This document shows positions 34,534 to 45,039 of a stretch of DNA of 64,000 nucleotides, one piece after another (the first letter of the stretch is position 1; every line of letters starts with the position of its first letter). The position numbers and the translations under genes were made by a program. The stretch lies in contig CM043943.1 in assembly GCA_014529385.2 (NCBI GenBank), positions 156,670,747-156,734,746 on the forward strand. Reading direction: 5' to 3'. Origin of the DNA: Adiantum capillus-veneris. Taxonomy: Eukaryota; Streptophyta; Polypodiopsida; Polypodiales; Pteridaceae. The notes under the pieces are model-generated. The model was not told the DNA's origin, ran no database searches, and saw only the letters and a list, made by a program, of their open reading frames with translations.

Positions 34534-36185
34534 TGGTCGGTCGTTGCAAAACTACTGTAAAAATAAGATAAGTGGTGCGCCTCTCATCGGCAATCACATA
34601 CACACCTATTGGACCGGCAAGACCGGTCCATGACTCAATCAAATAGATAATAAGGCGTCCGTCGAAGGTGATAGGGTGTCCGTGAGTGTTAACAACAATG
34701 AGCTCACAATTCTGGTCTACTTCTTGCAAATTGGTGTCCTGTAGACCACTACATTTGTGTGGTTCTCATGCCATCCAACAACACCTGAAATGTCATGAAC
34801 CATGGCATGATCATCAACTTGACACGCAACCACCAATACGCCTTTGTCATTGGACATTGCCTTTGCAAGCCGAGCCAGTGGTCCGAATTGGCATATGTTC
34901 CACTCAAGGACCTCAATTTGAATAGTCCATGCACAAGAGTATTGGTAGGCAAAAATAAAATCGATGCATGCACCATATAGCCAACTCACTTCTTGTCGCA
35001 AAACAGACAAAGGCCTTTCTCAGCTATATGTGGCTTGACAATGCTCAATAAGGTGTTCTATGTGTCTTCTCTATCTTATTTGGACTGAAATGTAAAATCT
35101 AAATACGATTCGGCTATATGTGGCTTGACAATGCTCAATAAGGTGTTCTACGTGTCTCCTCTATCTTATCTGGACTGAAATGTACAATCTAAATACGATC
35201 ATCATTACTATCTAGAAAATCTCAACCATCACACTTTTTTTAGCCTTTTGGTACTTCACAAAAATAAAATATCAAGACCAACCGTGCATTTCAACCTCCA
35301 TTTCGTCTCATTTAGACGTTTTCAACCTTTATTTAGGATAGACTTACCAGATGATGAGTACGTCACTATTGGCAAGTCTAACACATCTATTATTTTTGTT
35401 TCAAGACTTGTTGTGAAGTCAATCATGTCCTTGGTAGTCAATCCAAACTTTTTCCCTGAACTTTTTTTTTTCCCAAAAGCAATGATACATCTTGCGATCT
35501 GTTGTCTTATTTCCTACAAACATTCACAAAACAAGTTAGGCTCCATAACATACTTTTTTTCTTGGTGCGAGCATGTAACTATGAGCCTCCAGCTCCCCCA
35601 ATTTTCTCTACCTGCATAGCCAGAGTTATTGAGTGGTTATTCCAGGAAAAAAAGAAATCAAGTTTTTATATGGTGGTCATCAGTCACACGCCTAAGATAT
35701 GGTAGTTTTCTTCTCTCTTTGTGACACTTGCACACTGAACTTTGTAGTTGTCGGCATCATAGGGATTTGTTGAACCATAATAAACTCAGAGGTGTGCTGC
35801 TTGCCGAGCACGATATACCCTATTCTTCAACGCATCATTGTGTTTTGTTTGGAGGGAAGAACCCCTCGCTATACTCTAAGCACCACGGCATACTCATGAA
35901 CATAGTGTTTTTTAAGTTATGTGTGCCAAGTGCATGGGGTGAAAATGCAATCTACGTTCTTCTCATCAAGCAACATATGTAGACCTCTAACACTTTAAAT
36001 GTTGAAGCTATGCTTATCTAGCCATTTGAAATAATTACAAGTTTTCTAATTAGCCAAAAGAACTTGTTAGTACAACACCATTACATTGAATTCTCCCTAC
36101 TTGCATCGAACCTTCCCTGCATGTGCCAATGCCTTGCTCACCTTGATCGATGCTCCTTTCTTCATTAATCAGAGCTAAGTAAAGG
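34534..36185. other. Unassigned stretch with one tandem duplication
   Basis: No known domain. Minus-strand frames at 34478-34729 and 34717-35010 are open for 83 and 97 codons but carry no family signature. The tandem duplication at 35021-35200 is listed separately. Confidence 0.35.
35021..35200. repeat. 90-bp tandem duplication
   Basis: Two units, 35021-35110 and 35111-35200, both built on GGCTATATGTGGCTTGACA-type sequence, differing at about six positions by eye. No coding content. Confidence 0.93.
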
Positions 36186-36190
36186 ACTTT

Positions 36191-36673
36191 TGGAATTGGA
36201 GCTGATCTCTTCAGATAGCTGATTCCAGTGTTAAGATTTAAAGCTACTGGTAAGTCGTCAGTTCACTTAGTGAAACTGGAATAGGTAACTGAGACTAGAC
36301 TAAAATAGTTATCTGAACTAAAATAGTATACTAAAATGAGAGACATACTGGACAACTGGGAAAGTGTTTGCAATTTCAAATTCATAGTTAAGGGACAACC
36401 AGTACAAGGTGTAACAGCCGTAATGATTACAAGGTGAAGTTAAAGGCGAAGAAATTGTAGCTCGGGAATACTTGGAAACTAAAGCCAAAAGATAAATGCT
36501 AAGCCAAGAGAACAAAGAAGCAAGAAGCCCGATCACAATGTAATGGGTCCTATTTATAGCCTTCCAGGAGTTACTGTAGTAACTGCCACGGTAATTACTG
36601 ACGTGTGGGTGATCCACTGTTCAGCTTTCTAGGAGACAGTTCCTGCCTGCTTGGACTGTCTTCGCCTTCTACA
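36191..36673 (-). repeat. 3' LTR of Gypsy-3
   Basis: On the minus strand it starts TGTAGAAGGCGAAGACAG and ends CTCCAATTCCA. TATA box CTATAAATA (plus 36551-36559). It is preceded by the purine tract AAGAAAGGAGGGAAGGA (plus strand 36674-36690). Confidence 0.93.
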
Positions 36674-36879
36674 TCCTTCCCTCCTTTCTTAAATTTTGGT
36701 ATAACTCTAATTTTTTTGAAAAAATCCACCGCCTGATTTTGAATTGGTGTTGAGGAACCCATCCGGGTTTTTGGTTGTGGCCCAAACCCTAAGCCCTAAT
36801 TCCATCTGTCTGTTTGCTGAGTTGGCCAATGTTCCTCATGAGTTGGCCTATGTTCCTCATGATAGTACTGAAATAGCTT

Positions 36880-37290
36880 TCCCAACAAATAGTATCGAAA
36901 TTTAGTAGCACTAAAAAACATTCCTAGGGCTTCTCTTTTAGCAGTTGATTATCCTTGTTCAACCTGACTGAATCTCCGACTGGCAAAATACACTGGATAA
37001 TAAGTCCTACTTTCTGGCTGAGCTAATATTGCTCCCATCGCCAGTCCTAAAGCGTCTACATGTACATGAAAAATGACATCCCAATTCTGTTGTCAAAGTA
37101 CTGGCTTATTGATAATAGCATTCTTCAAACTCTGAAAGCTCTCCTCACATTCAGCAATCCAAATGAACTTGTTGTTCCTCTTTGTGAGCTCATACAAAGG
37201 TAATGCCTGGGAAGCAAACTTGTGCACAAATCTTCTATAGAAATTGACATATCCCAAGAAAGAACTTAGCTCTGATGCATTGCGGGGCAC
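36880..37290 (-). pseudogene. pol: Gypsy-3 RNase H, N-terminal part only
   Basis: SELSSFLGYVNFYRRFVHKF (RT thumb to connection), then traces of SYFASRRFSQ and STAKREALGMFFSATKFRYY near 36900-36990, after which RNase H ends abruptly at a deletion joint near 36880. Stops are present. Confidence 0.75.
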
Positions 37291-37299
37291 CTTGGCCTG

Positions 37300-38382
37300 T
37301 TGGACACACTAAATCTTGTCATTGGCCATTTCTATACCTTCCAGACCAAAAAAATAGATTTGAATGAATTTAAACAGATCCGCTTTTCCTAACAACACTA
37401 GGAAACCATTTTCAAAAAAACCAAATGCTTATCCTTTGCTGAATATATAGTGAAGTCATCCATAAATTGGCAAGGAATCAATGGAGAAATTCACTAAATA
37501 TCTCCATCATACATCGTTGGAAAGTTGCTGGAGCATTGCAAAGACCAAACCGCATAACCAGATACATAAATGCTCCCCACTCAGTAATAAAAGTAGTTTT
37601 AATATGGTCCTCAGGAGCAATCTGTAACTAGTTATAACCACTGTAACCATCCATAAAGCTATATATCTCATAACCTGCAATTTAGTCAAGTAGCATGTCC
37701 GTAAAGGGTAATGGAAAAGGATCCTTAATGGTTTGAGCATTCAGCTTCCAATAATCACACAAAATCTAAGCTTTCCATTCTTCTTTGGTATCACCACAAT
37801 GGAAAATAATTAGTCACTACCGGCTATTTCAGTAATAAACCCAGCCTTCAGAAGGTTATCGATCTCTTCCTTGACCTTCTTAGCATAATTTGGATTCATT
37901 CCGTACCGTTGCAGCCGCACTGGTCTGGCATCCGATTTCAATGGTATTCGATGTTGACATACCTCTGGATCTACTCCCTTTAGATCAGTATGTTCCCATG
38001 CGAACACATCTTTGTACTGCTGGAACATGTGTCGGGCCTTCTCTTTCATTACTGGATTCAGATGCTTGTTGACTGTGATCAATCTAAGATTTTCCTCAGA
38101 ACCCAAATTCCATTCCTCTATTTCTTGATCATCTAGAAGCAACCAATTAGGCCCACCACCCTTTCTTTTGGTTGACTCCTCAGCATAATCCCAAGACGGA
38201 CCTCTGAGCTCTGAACTACTATTCTGATTTTCATTAACTTCTCTAGTGTGCGCTTGTTCAGAGGCCGTTGATGTACTGAAATCAACTGGTTCTTCTGGTC
38301 TTCCAGTTAGCTGAACTGGTCGTTCCTCAGAATTCAGCTCAGTGAACTGACTTGATAATTGCTTCCTTTGATTTTTCAGCAT
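37300..38382 (-). pseudogene. pol: Gypsy-3 reverse transcriptase
   Basis: Lead-in YKDVFAWEHTDLKGVDPEVC and IPLKSDARP, NYAKKVKEEIDNLLKAGFI (open to 37810), then broken palm with SGYN trace, FGLCNAPATFQRCMM and FMDDFTIYS (about 37450-37480). The catalytic M-D-D remains visible out of frame. Several frameshifts lie between 37500 and 37810. Confidence 0.85.
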
Positions 38383-38983
38383 GATCTATGTCAATTAATA
38401 CAGCATTTAGGTCTATTTTTGCCAATGGAAAAATATTCATTGCTGTTAGCATCCTCTCAATTTTCTTTATCCCATACTTCTGACAAAGCTCATTTGGTCG
38501 CAGTGCTTTTCTCCAGCTCCTCGTGTTGTTCGTCTGAATCTGAATTCTTCTACTGACGCCTTGTATTGTCAGAGTCTGATTGGCATAGTCGTGAATAGCC
38601 TGTGCACCTTGCACATCTAGTACTAGGAAGTTGGTCTTGAACTTTTCTTTGCCCACCCTTATCTGCATACTCTCTATCATCCCAGTTGCGATGATTCGCC
38701 ATTCGAACTTTGAAGGGTGCTGGTTTCAGGTTTGTGATACCAATTCTTTGTTGAAGGTGTGCCCCCAGGATATTTACTCCTACTCCTCCATCCAGTATAA
38801 CACCAGATAGTGGTTCCCACTGCTTGCTCACTTTGTAGTCTACCGGGATCACCGACACTTCATCATCTCTAACAACAGTTAATTCAACTGCTCTGGCTTC
38901 TGCTTCAGCCTTCCTTCGCTGTCTGATGAATTTCGCTGCTTCAGGCAAAGTTTTTCTAATGTCATCTAGTTCAACTGTGAGTT
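38339..38983 (-). pseudogene. pol: Gypsy-3 protease
   Basis: GVILDGGVGVNILGAHLQQ carries the active-site D-G-G, followed by FKVRMANHRN. A frameshift near 38690 moves to KFKTNFLVLDVQGAQAIHDY and the C-terminal strand. Asp is retained. Confidence 0.8.
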
Positions 38984-38984
38984 T

Positions 38985-39469
38985 CTAAATTCTGTCACAA
39001 ACCTTGACATGAATTTCTTCTCTCTCTTTATCAGAGTTACTATCAAAACTTGAAGACTCGGGACTATCTGCATAGGGCCATTCCTCTGTTCTGGTACCTA
39101 CGGTGCTTCTTTCAATGTTTCCTGTTGTTACAGTTGTATCTGATTCAATGTTCCCTAGTTCCTCCATCAGTACCTGAACTGCACCCAACATAGTCTCAAG
39201 AATTCTAGACCTTGACAGATCTCGTTGTGCTTTTCAAAAGACTGGGCTGGTATCTTCTGAATGACCCGGGCAACAGAACTTTCTGGCTACTCTGGTAGCT
39301 TCTTGACTAAATCTTCTATGATCTTAGCCGCCAGTTCTCTGTGCTCTTGCCATTCATCGAGTACCTTTTCTTTACCCTTTGCCTTCCACACATCTCTCTG
39401 CTGAGCCCATTTGCTACCTTCAGAACTGAATGGTTTTATCGGTTCTTCTAGGATTTCCTCAATGACCAC
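38985..39469 (-). pseudogene. Gypsy-3 gag-protease linker
   Basis: Two open pieces, 39469-39287 (Lys/Glu-rich, HRELAAKIIEDLVKKLPE) and 39191-38985 (Ser/Glu-rich), with no known fold. Confidence 0.5.
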
Positions 39470-39617
39470 TCCTTTGCTCCGCGTAACTGCTCGTACTGGA
39501 ACTGGCTCTGGGGATTTCGCCGAAGTAGCCGCCGAAGTAGTAGGTGTTTCTGGACACTAAGCCACAAAATACCTATACTTGCCACAAGTATGACAGTTTA
39601 AGCTTCAGTTCTGGAAA

Positions 39618-41023
39618 TTACGACGACCTCGGTCCCGGCCAGTACCCTCCCTGGAACCTGTCGCACCCAGTACCAATACCACTGGTACTTGATTTCTCCT
39701 CTTGGGGTACATTGGTTGTCTCCACTCTGGCTTGTTCAGCATTGGTAAATGCCACTACAGACAAATCTTTTCCCTTCTTGAAGTGATGAATGCGAATGCC
39801 ACGATTGTTCCATAAATGACCATATGTTTTGCAATAGGTACATTGTGGACACTCATTGGAAACATGATCTTTAGATTTACACTTTGAACACCAGGTTTCC
39901 ATTCTTCTAACTGGTTATCTAGTTTGGCTGATTTTAGTAATCTGTCGAGCCATCTCATCAATCTTTCTAGATCAGGACCCCTTCTTGGCCTTGTCTTTGA
40001 TCTTTCCATCTGAACTGCTCTCATAGCTGCTAGAGGTCTCACTAGAATCAGAATTTCCAGTGGACGAACTGCTACTGCTCGACTTCCTCTTCTTGTGACT
40101 TCTCTCCTTCTTAGCTTGTTGTTCAAGCTTCAGGGCTCGCTCCACCAAATCATTGAATTTCTTTGTTGGTGCGGGCACCTCCTGTTTCCTAAGCTTTTTA
40201 CTGTGGAACCCATTTAAAAACCATGCTCGCAACCTCTTTTCTGATGGTGGCTCCTGCAGCTGCCTGGTTAGCTCCTTGATTTTCTCAACATAACTTCTAA
40301 CTGATAATTTCCCTTGCTTTATCTTATCCAATTCGCAGAGGATATCCTCATCACCTCTGTTGTCTGAATATTCCAGTCTAAAAGCCTTGAGAAATTTGTT
40401 GTATGATCTGAGTTGGCAAGCTGGGTAATGGTAGTACCATTTCCTTGTTGCATCCTTTAGTGTCTGAGGAAAGTATTCACCCCAGTCATCTTCATCAATA
40501 TTCTTGAACTCTGCATATTGTTCAAAAGATTGGATATGAACACCTGGATCATCTTTCTTCCCACCTTTGAACACTGGGAAAGAAGTTTTCAATGAAGAGG
40601 TATAATCATGCCCGTCAACATCATCTCTGCCTCTTTTGACCTTAGGAACCTGACTCCGTCTTGAAGACTTATTGTAGTGGTCTGTATCATCATCCCATTC
40701 AATTTCTTCTTCAGTCTCAGTTTTTGTCTCTTCTCTGGATTTTCTACTGGAGCTATGACGACTAGCCTTGCTGCCTTTGGCCTCATCCTCCCTATGTGTG
40801 GTCCGAGAACTCCTGGCCTTACGTTCTTCCTTCTCAGCCCTTCTCCTCCTGGACTGACTGGAGTGCTGAGAGTCCTTGGCCTCATCAGCATGACTGTGGT
40901 TCTCTTGAGCCTCAGTCTAAGTCTCACCAGGTCCTTCTTAGGATCAGAATCTCTTTCTGATTCCTCAGAAACAGGGTCGACGCGGTGTGACGATTTACGA
41001 CCATGACTGGTTTTGGGTGCCAT
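39618..41023 (-). pseudogene. gag: Gypsy-3 gag
   Basis: The start is put at the ATG at 41023-41021 (MAPKTSHGRKSSHR). A charged Ser/Arg/Glu-rich N-terminus follows, with a frameshift near 40925. Capsid at 40592-40150: SFPVFKGGKKDDPGVHIQSF, ATRKWYYHYPA, NKFLKAFRLEY, QGKLSVRSYVEKIKELTRQL, LRAWFLNGF. A Lys/Ser-rich tail leads to the zinc knuckle CSKCKSKDHVSNEC (about 39850-39895) and a second, incomplete CTYCKTYGHLWN. Confidence 0.85.
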
Positions 41024-41105
41024 CACTACAGTGAAAAATTCTAACTGGGAGATAAGAGTGTCCTGGTCAAAGAGCAAACAACTCTAACCACCGTGATCGC
41101 CAAAA

Positions 41106-41587
41106 TGGAATTGGAGTTGATCTCTTCAGATAGCTGATTCCAGTGTTAGAATTTAAAGCTACTGGTAAGTTGTCAGTTCAGTTACTGAAACTGGAATAGA
41201 TAACTGAGACTGGACTAAAATAGTTATCTGTACTGAAATAGTATACTGAAATGAGAGACATACTGACAACTGGGAAAGTGCTTGCAGTTTCAGATTCATG
41301 GTTCCAGGATAACCAATACAAGGTGTAACAACAGTAATGATTACAAGGTGAAGTTAAAGGCAAAGAGGTTGTAGCTCGGGCATACTTCGAAACTAAAGCC
41401 AAAAGATAAATGCTAAGCCAAGAGAACTAAGAATCAAGAAGCCCGATGACAATATAATGGGTCCTATTTATAGCCTTCTAGGAATCACTGTAGTAACTGC
41501 CACGGTAATTACTGACGTGTGACTGATCCACTGTTCGGCTTTTTAGGAGACAGTTGCCGCCTGTTGGGACTGTCTTCGCCTTCTACA
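41106..41587 (-). repeat. 5' LTR of Gypsy-3
   Basis: Same ends as the left copy. TATA box at 41465-41473. Just inside (minus strand, 41105 downward) TTTTGGCGATCACGGTGG is the primer site position; I could not match it to a particular tRNA. Confidence 0.93.
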
Positions 41588-41592
41588 ACTTT

Positions 41593-42030
41593 CCCCTATG
41601 TTGCTGCTTGGCATCTTCAAAGAATGAGTCAAGGTTCACACCAGCAATCGATTTCAAATGAAAGCTCTTGATAGAGTTATAAATGTTTTCCTCGGGGGGT
41701 GCACTATTCAAAACCCCCTATATAGTGTGCATTCGAGGAATAATTATAAAACCCCTTTTTAAACATACTTGAATCAATAAAATCATCCCTTATTTTAGGA
41801 AATTTTTCCAAAATGGAATATATACACCCCCTTTTTAAATGTATCTCTAATAAATATTGTAAAATGTCTGCTTAAAAAAATTCCTTCTGTTTAACTCACA
41901 TGATACATTAACATGATTACAAAGTGCACCCCCTGAGATTTTTTCTGTCTCTCTTTCAATTAATGAACATAAAACCTTGATCCGTAACCACTCTCAAAAG
42001 ACACCTGATACCCCTGTTTCACAAAACATC
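41593..42030. other. Unassigned A/T-rich stretch
   Basis: Flank between Gypsy-3 and the spliced locus. No gene is seen. It could contain the 3' UTR of that locus. Confidence 0.4.
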
Positions 42031-44232
42031 TTAGTGTGTAGGAGTTTTTGAACTCTTATCAAATCTTTGTAGGTCACAGGAGTTAGTTGAATCACCAATT
42101 TGAGGGATGTCCAAACTCTTCACATCAGTATGATCACTTGAAGCCATATCCCAAAGAAAGTAAGTCTTCTCTGAGGGAGGTGTGCATTTGTTCTTCTTAA
42201 ACCCACTTTGGTCAACTGTTCCATTCGATTCGATTGTTTGCAAAGTCCTTCAAGTCCAAAATTAAAACTAGACTCCATGATAGCATATTCATACCATAAA
42301 CCTAGCAATCATAACCAACCTCCACCAATCATCTCGTAGAGCTGGTCAAAAAAGACCAAAGCATGTTTTGTCATTCTTCTAAAGGAGCCATCCATTTCAA
42401 AGTATGCTTTTTTGTACTGATCCTGGAACTCTGAGGAGACAAGAGTATACTTATCCTACAAACACACATCAATGTTTCTTTTAATCCCCACCAAATGTTT
42501 CACATGATTCTCAAGGTCATGTAGAGACAAAGAATGATATCATTTACCGGATGTAGCAATTGTGACATTAGAGCCACAAGAACATTGTACCATGCCTTTT
42601 TTCCAACTCTTTTGTCTATGTTGACTTGCATCCAGCTATAGATAATGCAGAACATCTTAGCCATGATAGCTTCTTTGGAAGCTAGTCCCATTGCGTGCAC
42701 AATCCACAACATGTCAATGTAAGATGTGGCAACGAAACTTGTGTCATTCAATCTGCAAAAATATGGCAAACAACGGTAAACAATATATTACTTTCTTAAC
42801 TGCAAGCAATGCCTCAACAAATGGAGGGGGACATACTTGTTTATACGCATCACTATGATTAGCATATATGCCTTGTTCGAGGAGTCCACATTCACTAGCT
42901 CGACCTGAACTCTAGGGTGTAGATTGATGTCTCTCCCTTTAGTGACACCTGAAACCAAATAAGCAGTCCAACCATTAGGGAAATGTATCCACGTCTCTTT
43001 CTAGTGTGAATATCTTACAAAATTAAAAAAATGTACTATCTTTCAAGACCCCCATCCATGTGGTCCATCCCACGTGTATAAAATTTTATCAAACAAGTTA
43101 GTCCATCAAGTATCTTTAATCTTTGCTTTAAACTCATCATTCAATTCTTGTCACAATGGATCCCATTTCTATAAGATTTTTTCATCGACGTTGATAGATA
43201 GGTGCCCATTGCATCCAATGAACAGATGAAAAAATAACCTTTGAGCAAGAATGTGTCGGCCAAGGGTTTCAATCGTTTGGGGTCCCCAAGCTCACTTGCC
43301 TCACTTGTTGGCTCGTAATAACCTTTGAGCAAGAATGTGTCGGCCAAGGGTTTCAATCGTTTGGGGTCCCCAAGCTCACTTGCCTCACTTTCTTTCCTGC
43401 CTTTGAGCAAGAATGTGTCAACCAAGGGTTTCAATCATTTGAAGTCCCATCTCACTGTCTTGCTTTCTACAGCTTTGTTAATCGACATAGAGGAATCCAC
43501 AAAAATGGAGTCTCGCGCTCTATCTACATGTTTTAATTAATATCAAAAATCATAATTTTTTTAGAAATATTGCTTTGAAATTCTTTTTAATCTTACCTTG
43601 AAATTTTTTAGTTGTTTGGATAACATATCCTGGCGTAGTGTAACATCCTCATTTATTGGAAAGTCACCACAAGCATTAGCTCCAGCCAACATGTATGCTT
43701 CCATTTCTCTATCAGTGATCTCCTCTTTAAAATCTTCCACATCTATAACAACTTTAGAGGAGGTATCCTCATGCACTTTTGCCTTCCCTTTTTTGAATCC
43801 TTTTTCTGTGCAAATTTAGGTGCAATGAGAGAGAGCACACTACGGTTACACATGTTTTGGGAAACTAAAATACTAGATGTTGGACACATCTGATTGTTCT
43901 CTTCTTGACTCTTGGAAACTCACTACAAAACGTTCAATCAAATTTTCTTATTTGGAACATTTTTGTGTCAAATAAAAAAAAGTTGTAACTAAGAGAGAGA
44001 TTGAAAATTCTTACCTAATCTCCTTTAGGCCATGCATGAAGCTTTTCTCCACCTTTTTCAAGGTGTTTATTTTCACGTTCATCTCCGGGACATGAAGAAG
44101 AGGAGTATCCTTGCCATCGTATACTTCAATTACAGCAAATGAATAACAAGATGGCAATCTGCTACCATGAAAATGGGCTAGTTTTTGCAGTTTCCAAAGT
44201 TTGCAGCATGTTTCACATCTTCTCTAAGAGAT
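42031..44232 (-). pseudogene. Spliced gene-like locus of unknown function, probably broken
   Basis: This is the only part that looks like an intron-containing gene. Minus-strand exon candidates with GT-AG borders: 44015-44232 (donor AG|GTAAGA), 43875-43922, 43597-43805 (TTTGCACAG acceptor, AAG|GTAAGA donor), 43141-43523 (repeats), 42837-42948, 42548-42752, 42326-42455 and 42031-42267. Joining 42948-42837, 42752-42548 and 42455-42326 keeps one open frame of about 149 codons with agreeing phases (VTKGRDINLHPRVQV; SFVATSYIDMLWIVHAMG; SEFQDQYKKAYFEMDGS). No family is recognised. The repeat exon has an in-frame TGA at 43435-43437 and its phase does not fit the previous exon, so I treat the locus as a pseudogene or captured gene fragment; a working gene with different splicing remains possible. 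Confidence 0.5.
43238..43447 (-). repeat. Three exon-embedded coding repeats of 78-84 bp
   Basis: Units start at plus 43238, 43322 and 43400. On the minus strand each encodes an ASELGDPKRLKPLADTFLL-type unit. The length difference (84 against 78) is two codons, so the frame is kept. In the first minus-strand unit CGA (Arg) is TGA. Confidence 0.88.
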
Positions 44233-45039
44233 TAAGGCATATGTTTATGTGTGAGAAATTTTGACTCCCCAGTTCTCTTTTAAGAGCCATTTATCCGCGC
44301 AAAGATCTCACTTGAATTCAATAACTGGTTTAAATTTGCATCTCTATTAGCACTCGTTCATACATAGCTCCTTCTAGATCTACTAGTGAGCACTCTATTA
44401 TATGTATGTTGAGTTGCATACACTGCCATTGTGCATTGGTTGTGGAGCCATATTGGCATTCTTCATAGTCCTAATCATTTATGACACTTTATGAGGAGAT
44501 GGTCATTGACAAGCTTGACCATAGTCCTCGGTCTTTACTAAGCCTTTGGAGGATTGTTATGAGGTTTTATTGAGCTAGGGGATTCTTAATATTGAGATCC
44601 TTTTTGGTTATACATATTGTCGAAGTACCCTTTTTTTGAGGCCTCACCATAAGATATGTACAGAAATGACTAAGTGCTTTTGACACCGTGTTGCAGTCAT
44701 TTGGGTCATTTATTATCAATGTTTGATGCGCTTATAGATAGTTCACACCCTTTATGCAATTTTTAATTCTTTTGCCACCATTTTTACTCATTCTAGTTTG
44801 AGATTTTGCTCACTTTACTAAGGTGACTCTGTCAAATTTTTCCAGATCCTTGCCATAAAATTTACACTTGGCAGCTATTGCTTATACTTCTAAGAAGAAC
44901 ACATATAACATCTAGAAGGTAGAAGGTAGAAGGCATAAACTTTAGTATCTGGAAGAAATGATTTGATCCAAAAAGTTCAATTGGGGCCATTATTTGATTG
45001 CTAAGAGGGTGATGATTACATAGAGACTTAGTGAAAACC
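44233..45039. other. Unassigned stretch
   Basis: No domain is seen. It could include the 5' exon of the minus-strand spliced locus and the 5' part of the decayed Copia on the right. Confidence 0.35.

Larger units (their letters stand above)
36191..41587 (-). mobile_element. Ty3/Gypsy retrotransposon Gypsy-3, complete ends but internally deleted
   Basis: LTRs of 483 and 482 bp at 36191-36673 and 41106-41587, flanked by a perfect 5-bp target duplication ACTTT (36186-36190 and 41588-41592). Minus-strand order: gag, linker, protease, RT, start of RNase H, then directly the purine tract and LTR. The rest of RNase H and all of the integrase are missing. At 5.4 kb it is a deletion derivative. The LTRs differ at roughly 8 percent of sites by eye, so the insertion is old. 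Confidence 0.93.

Noticed and set aside
34478-35010. Host gene on the minus strand from two open frames of 83 and 97 codons
   Set aside because: No splice borders, no family signature and no shared frame.
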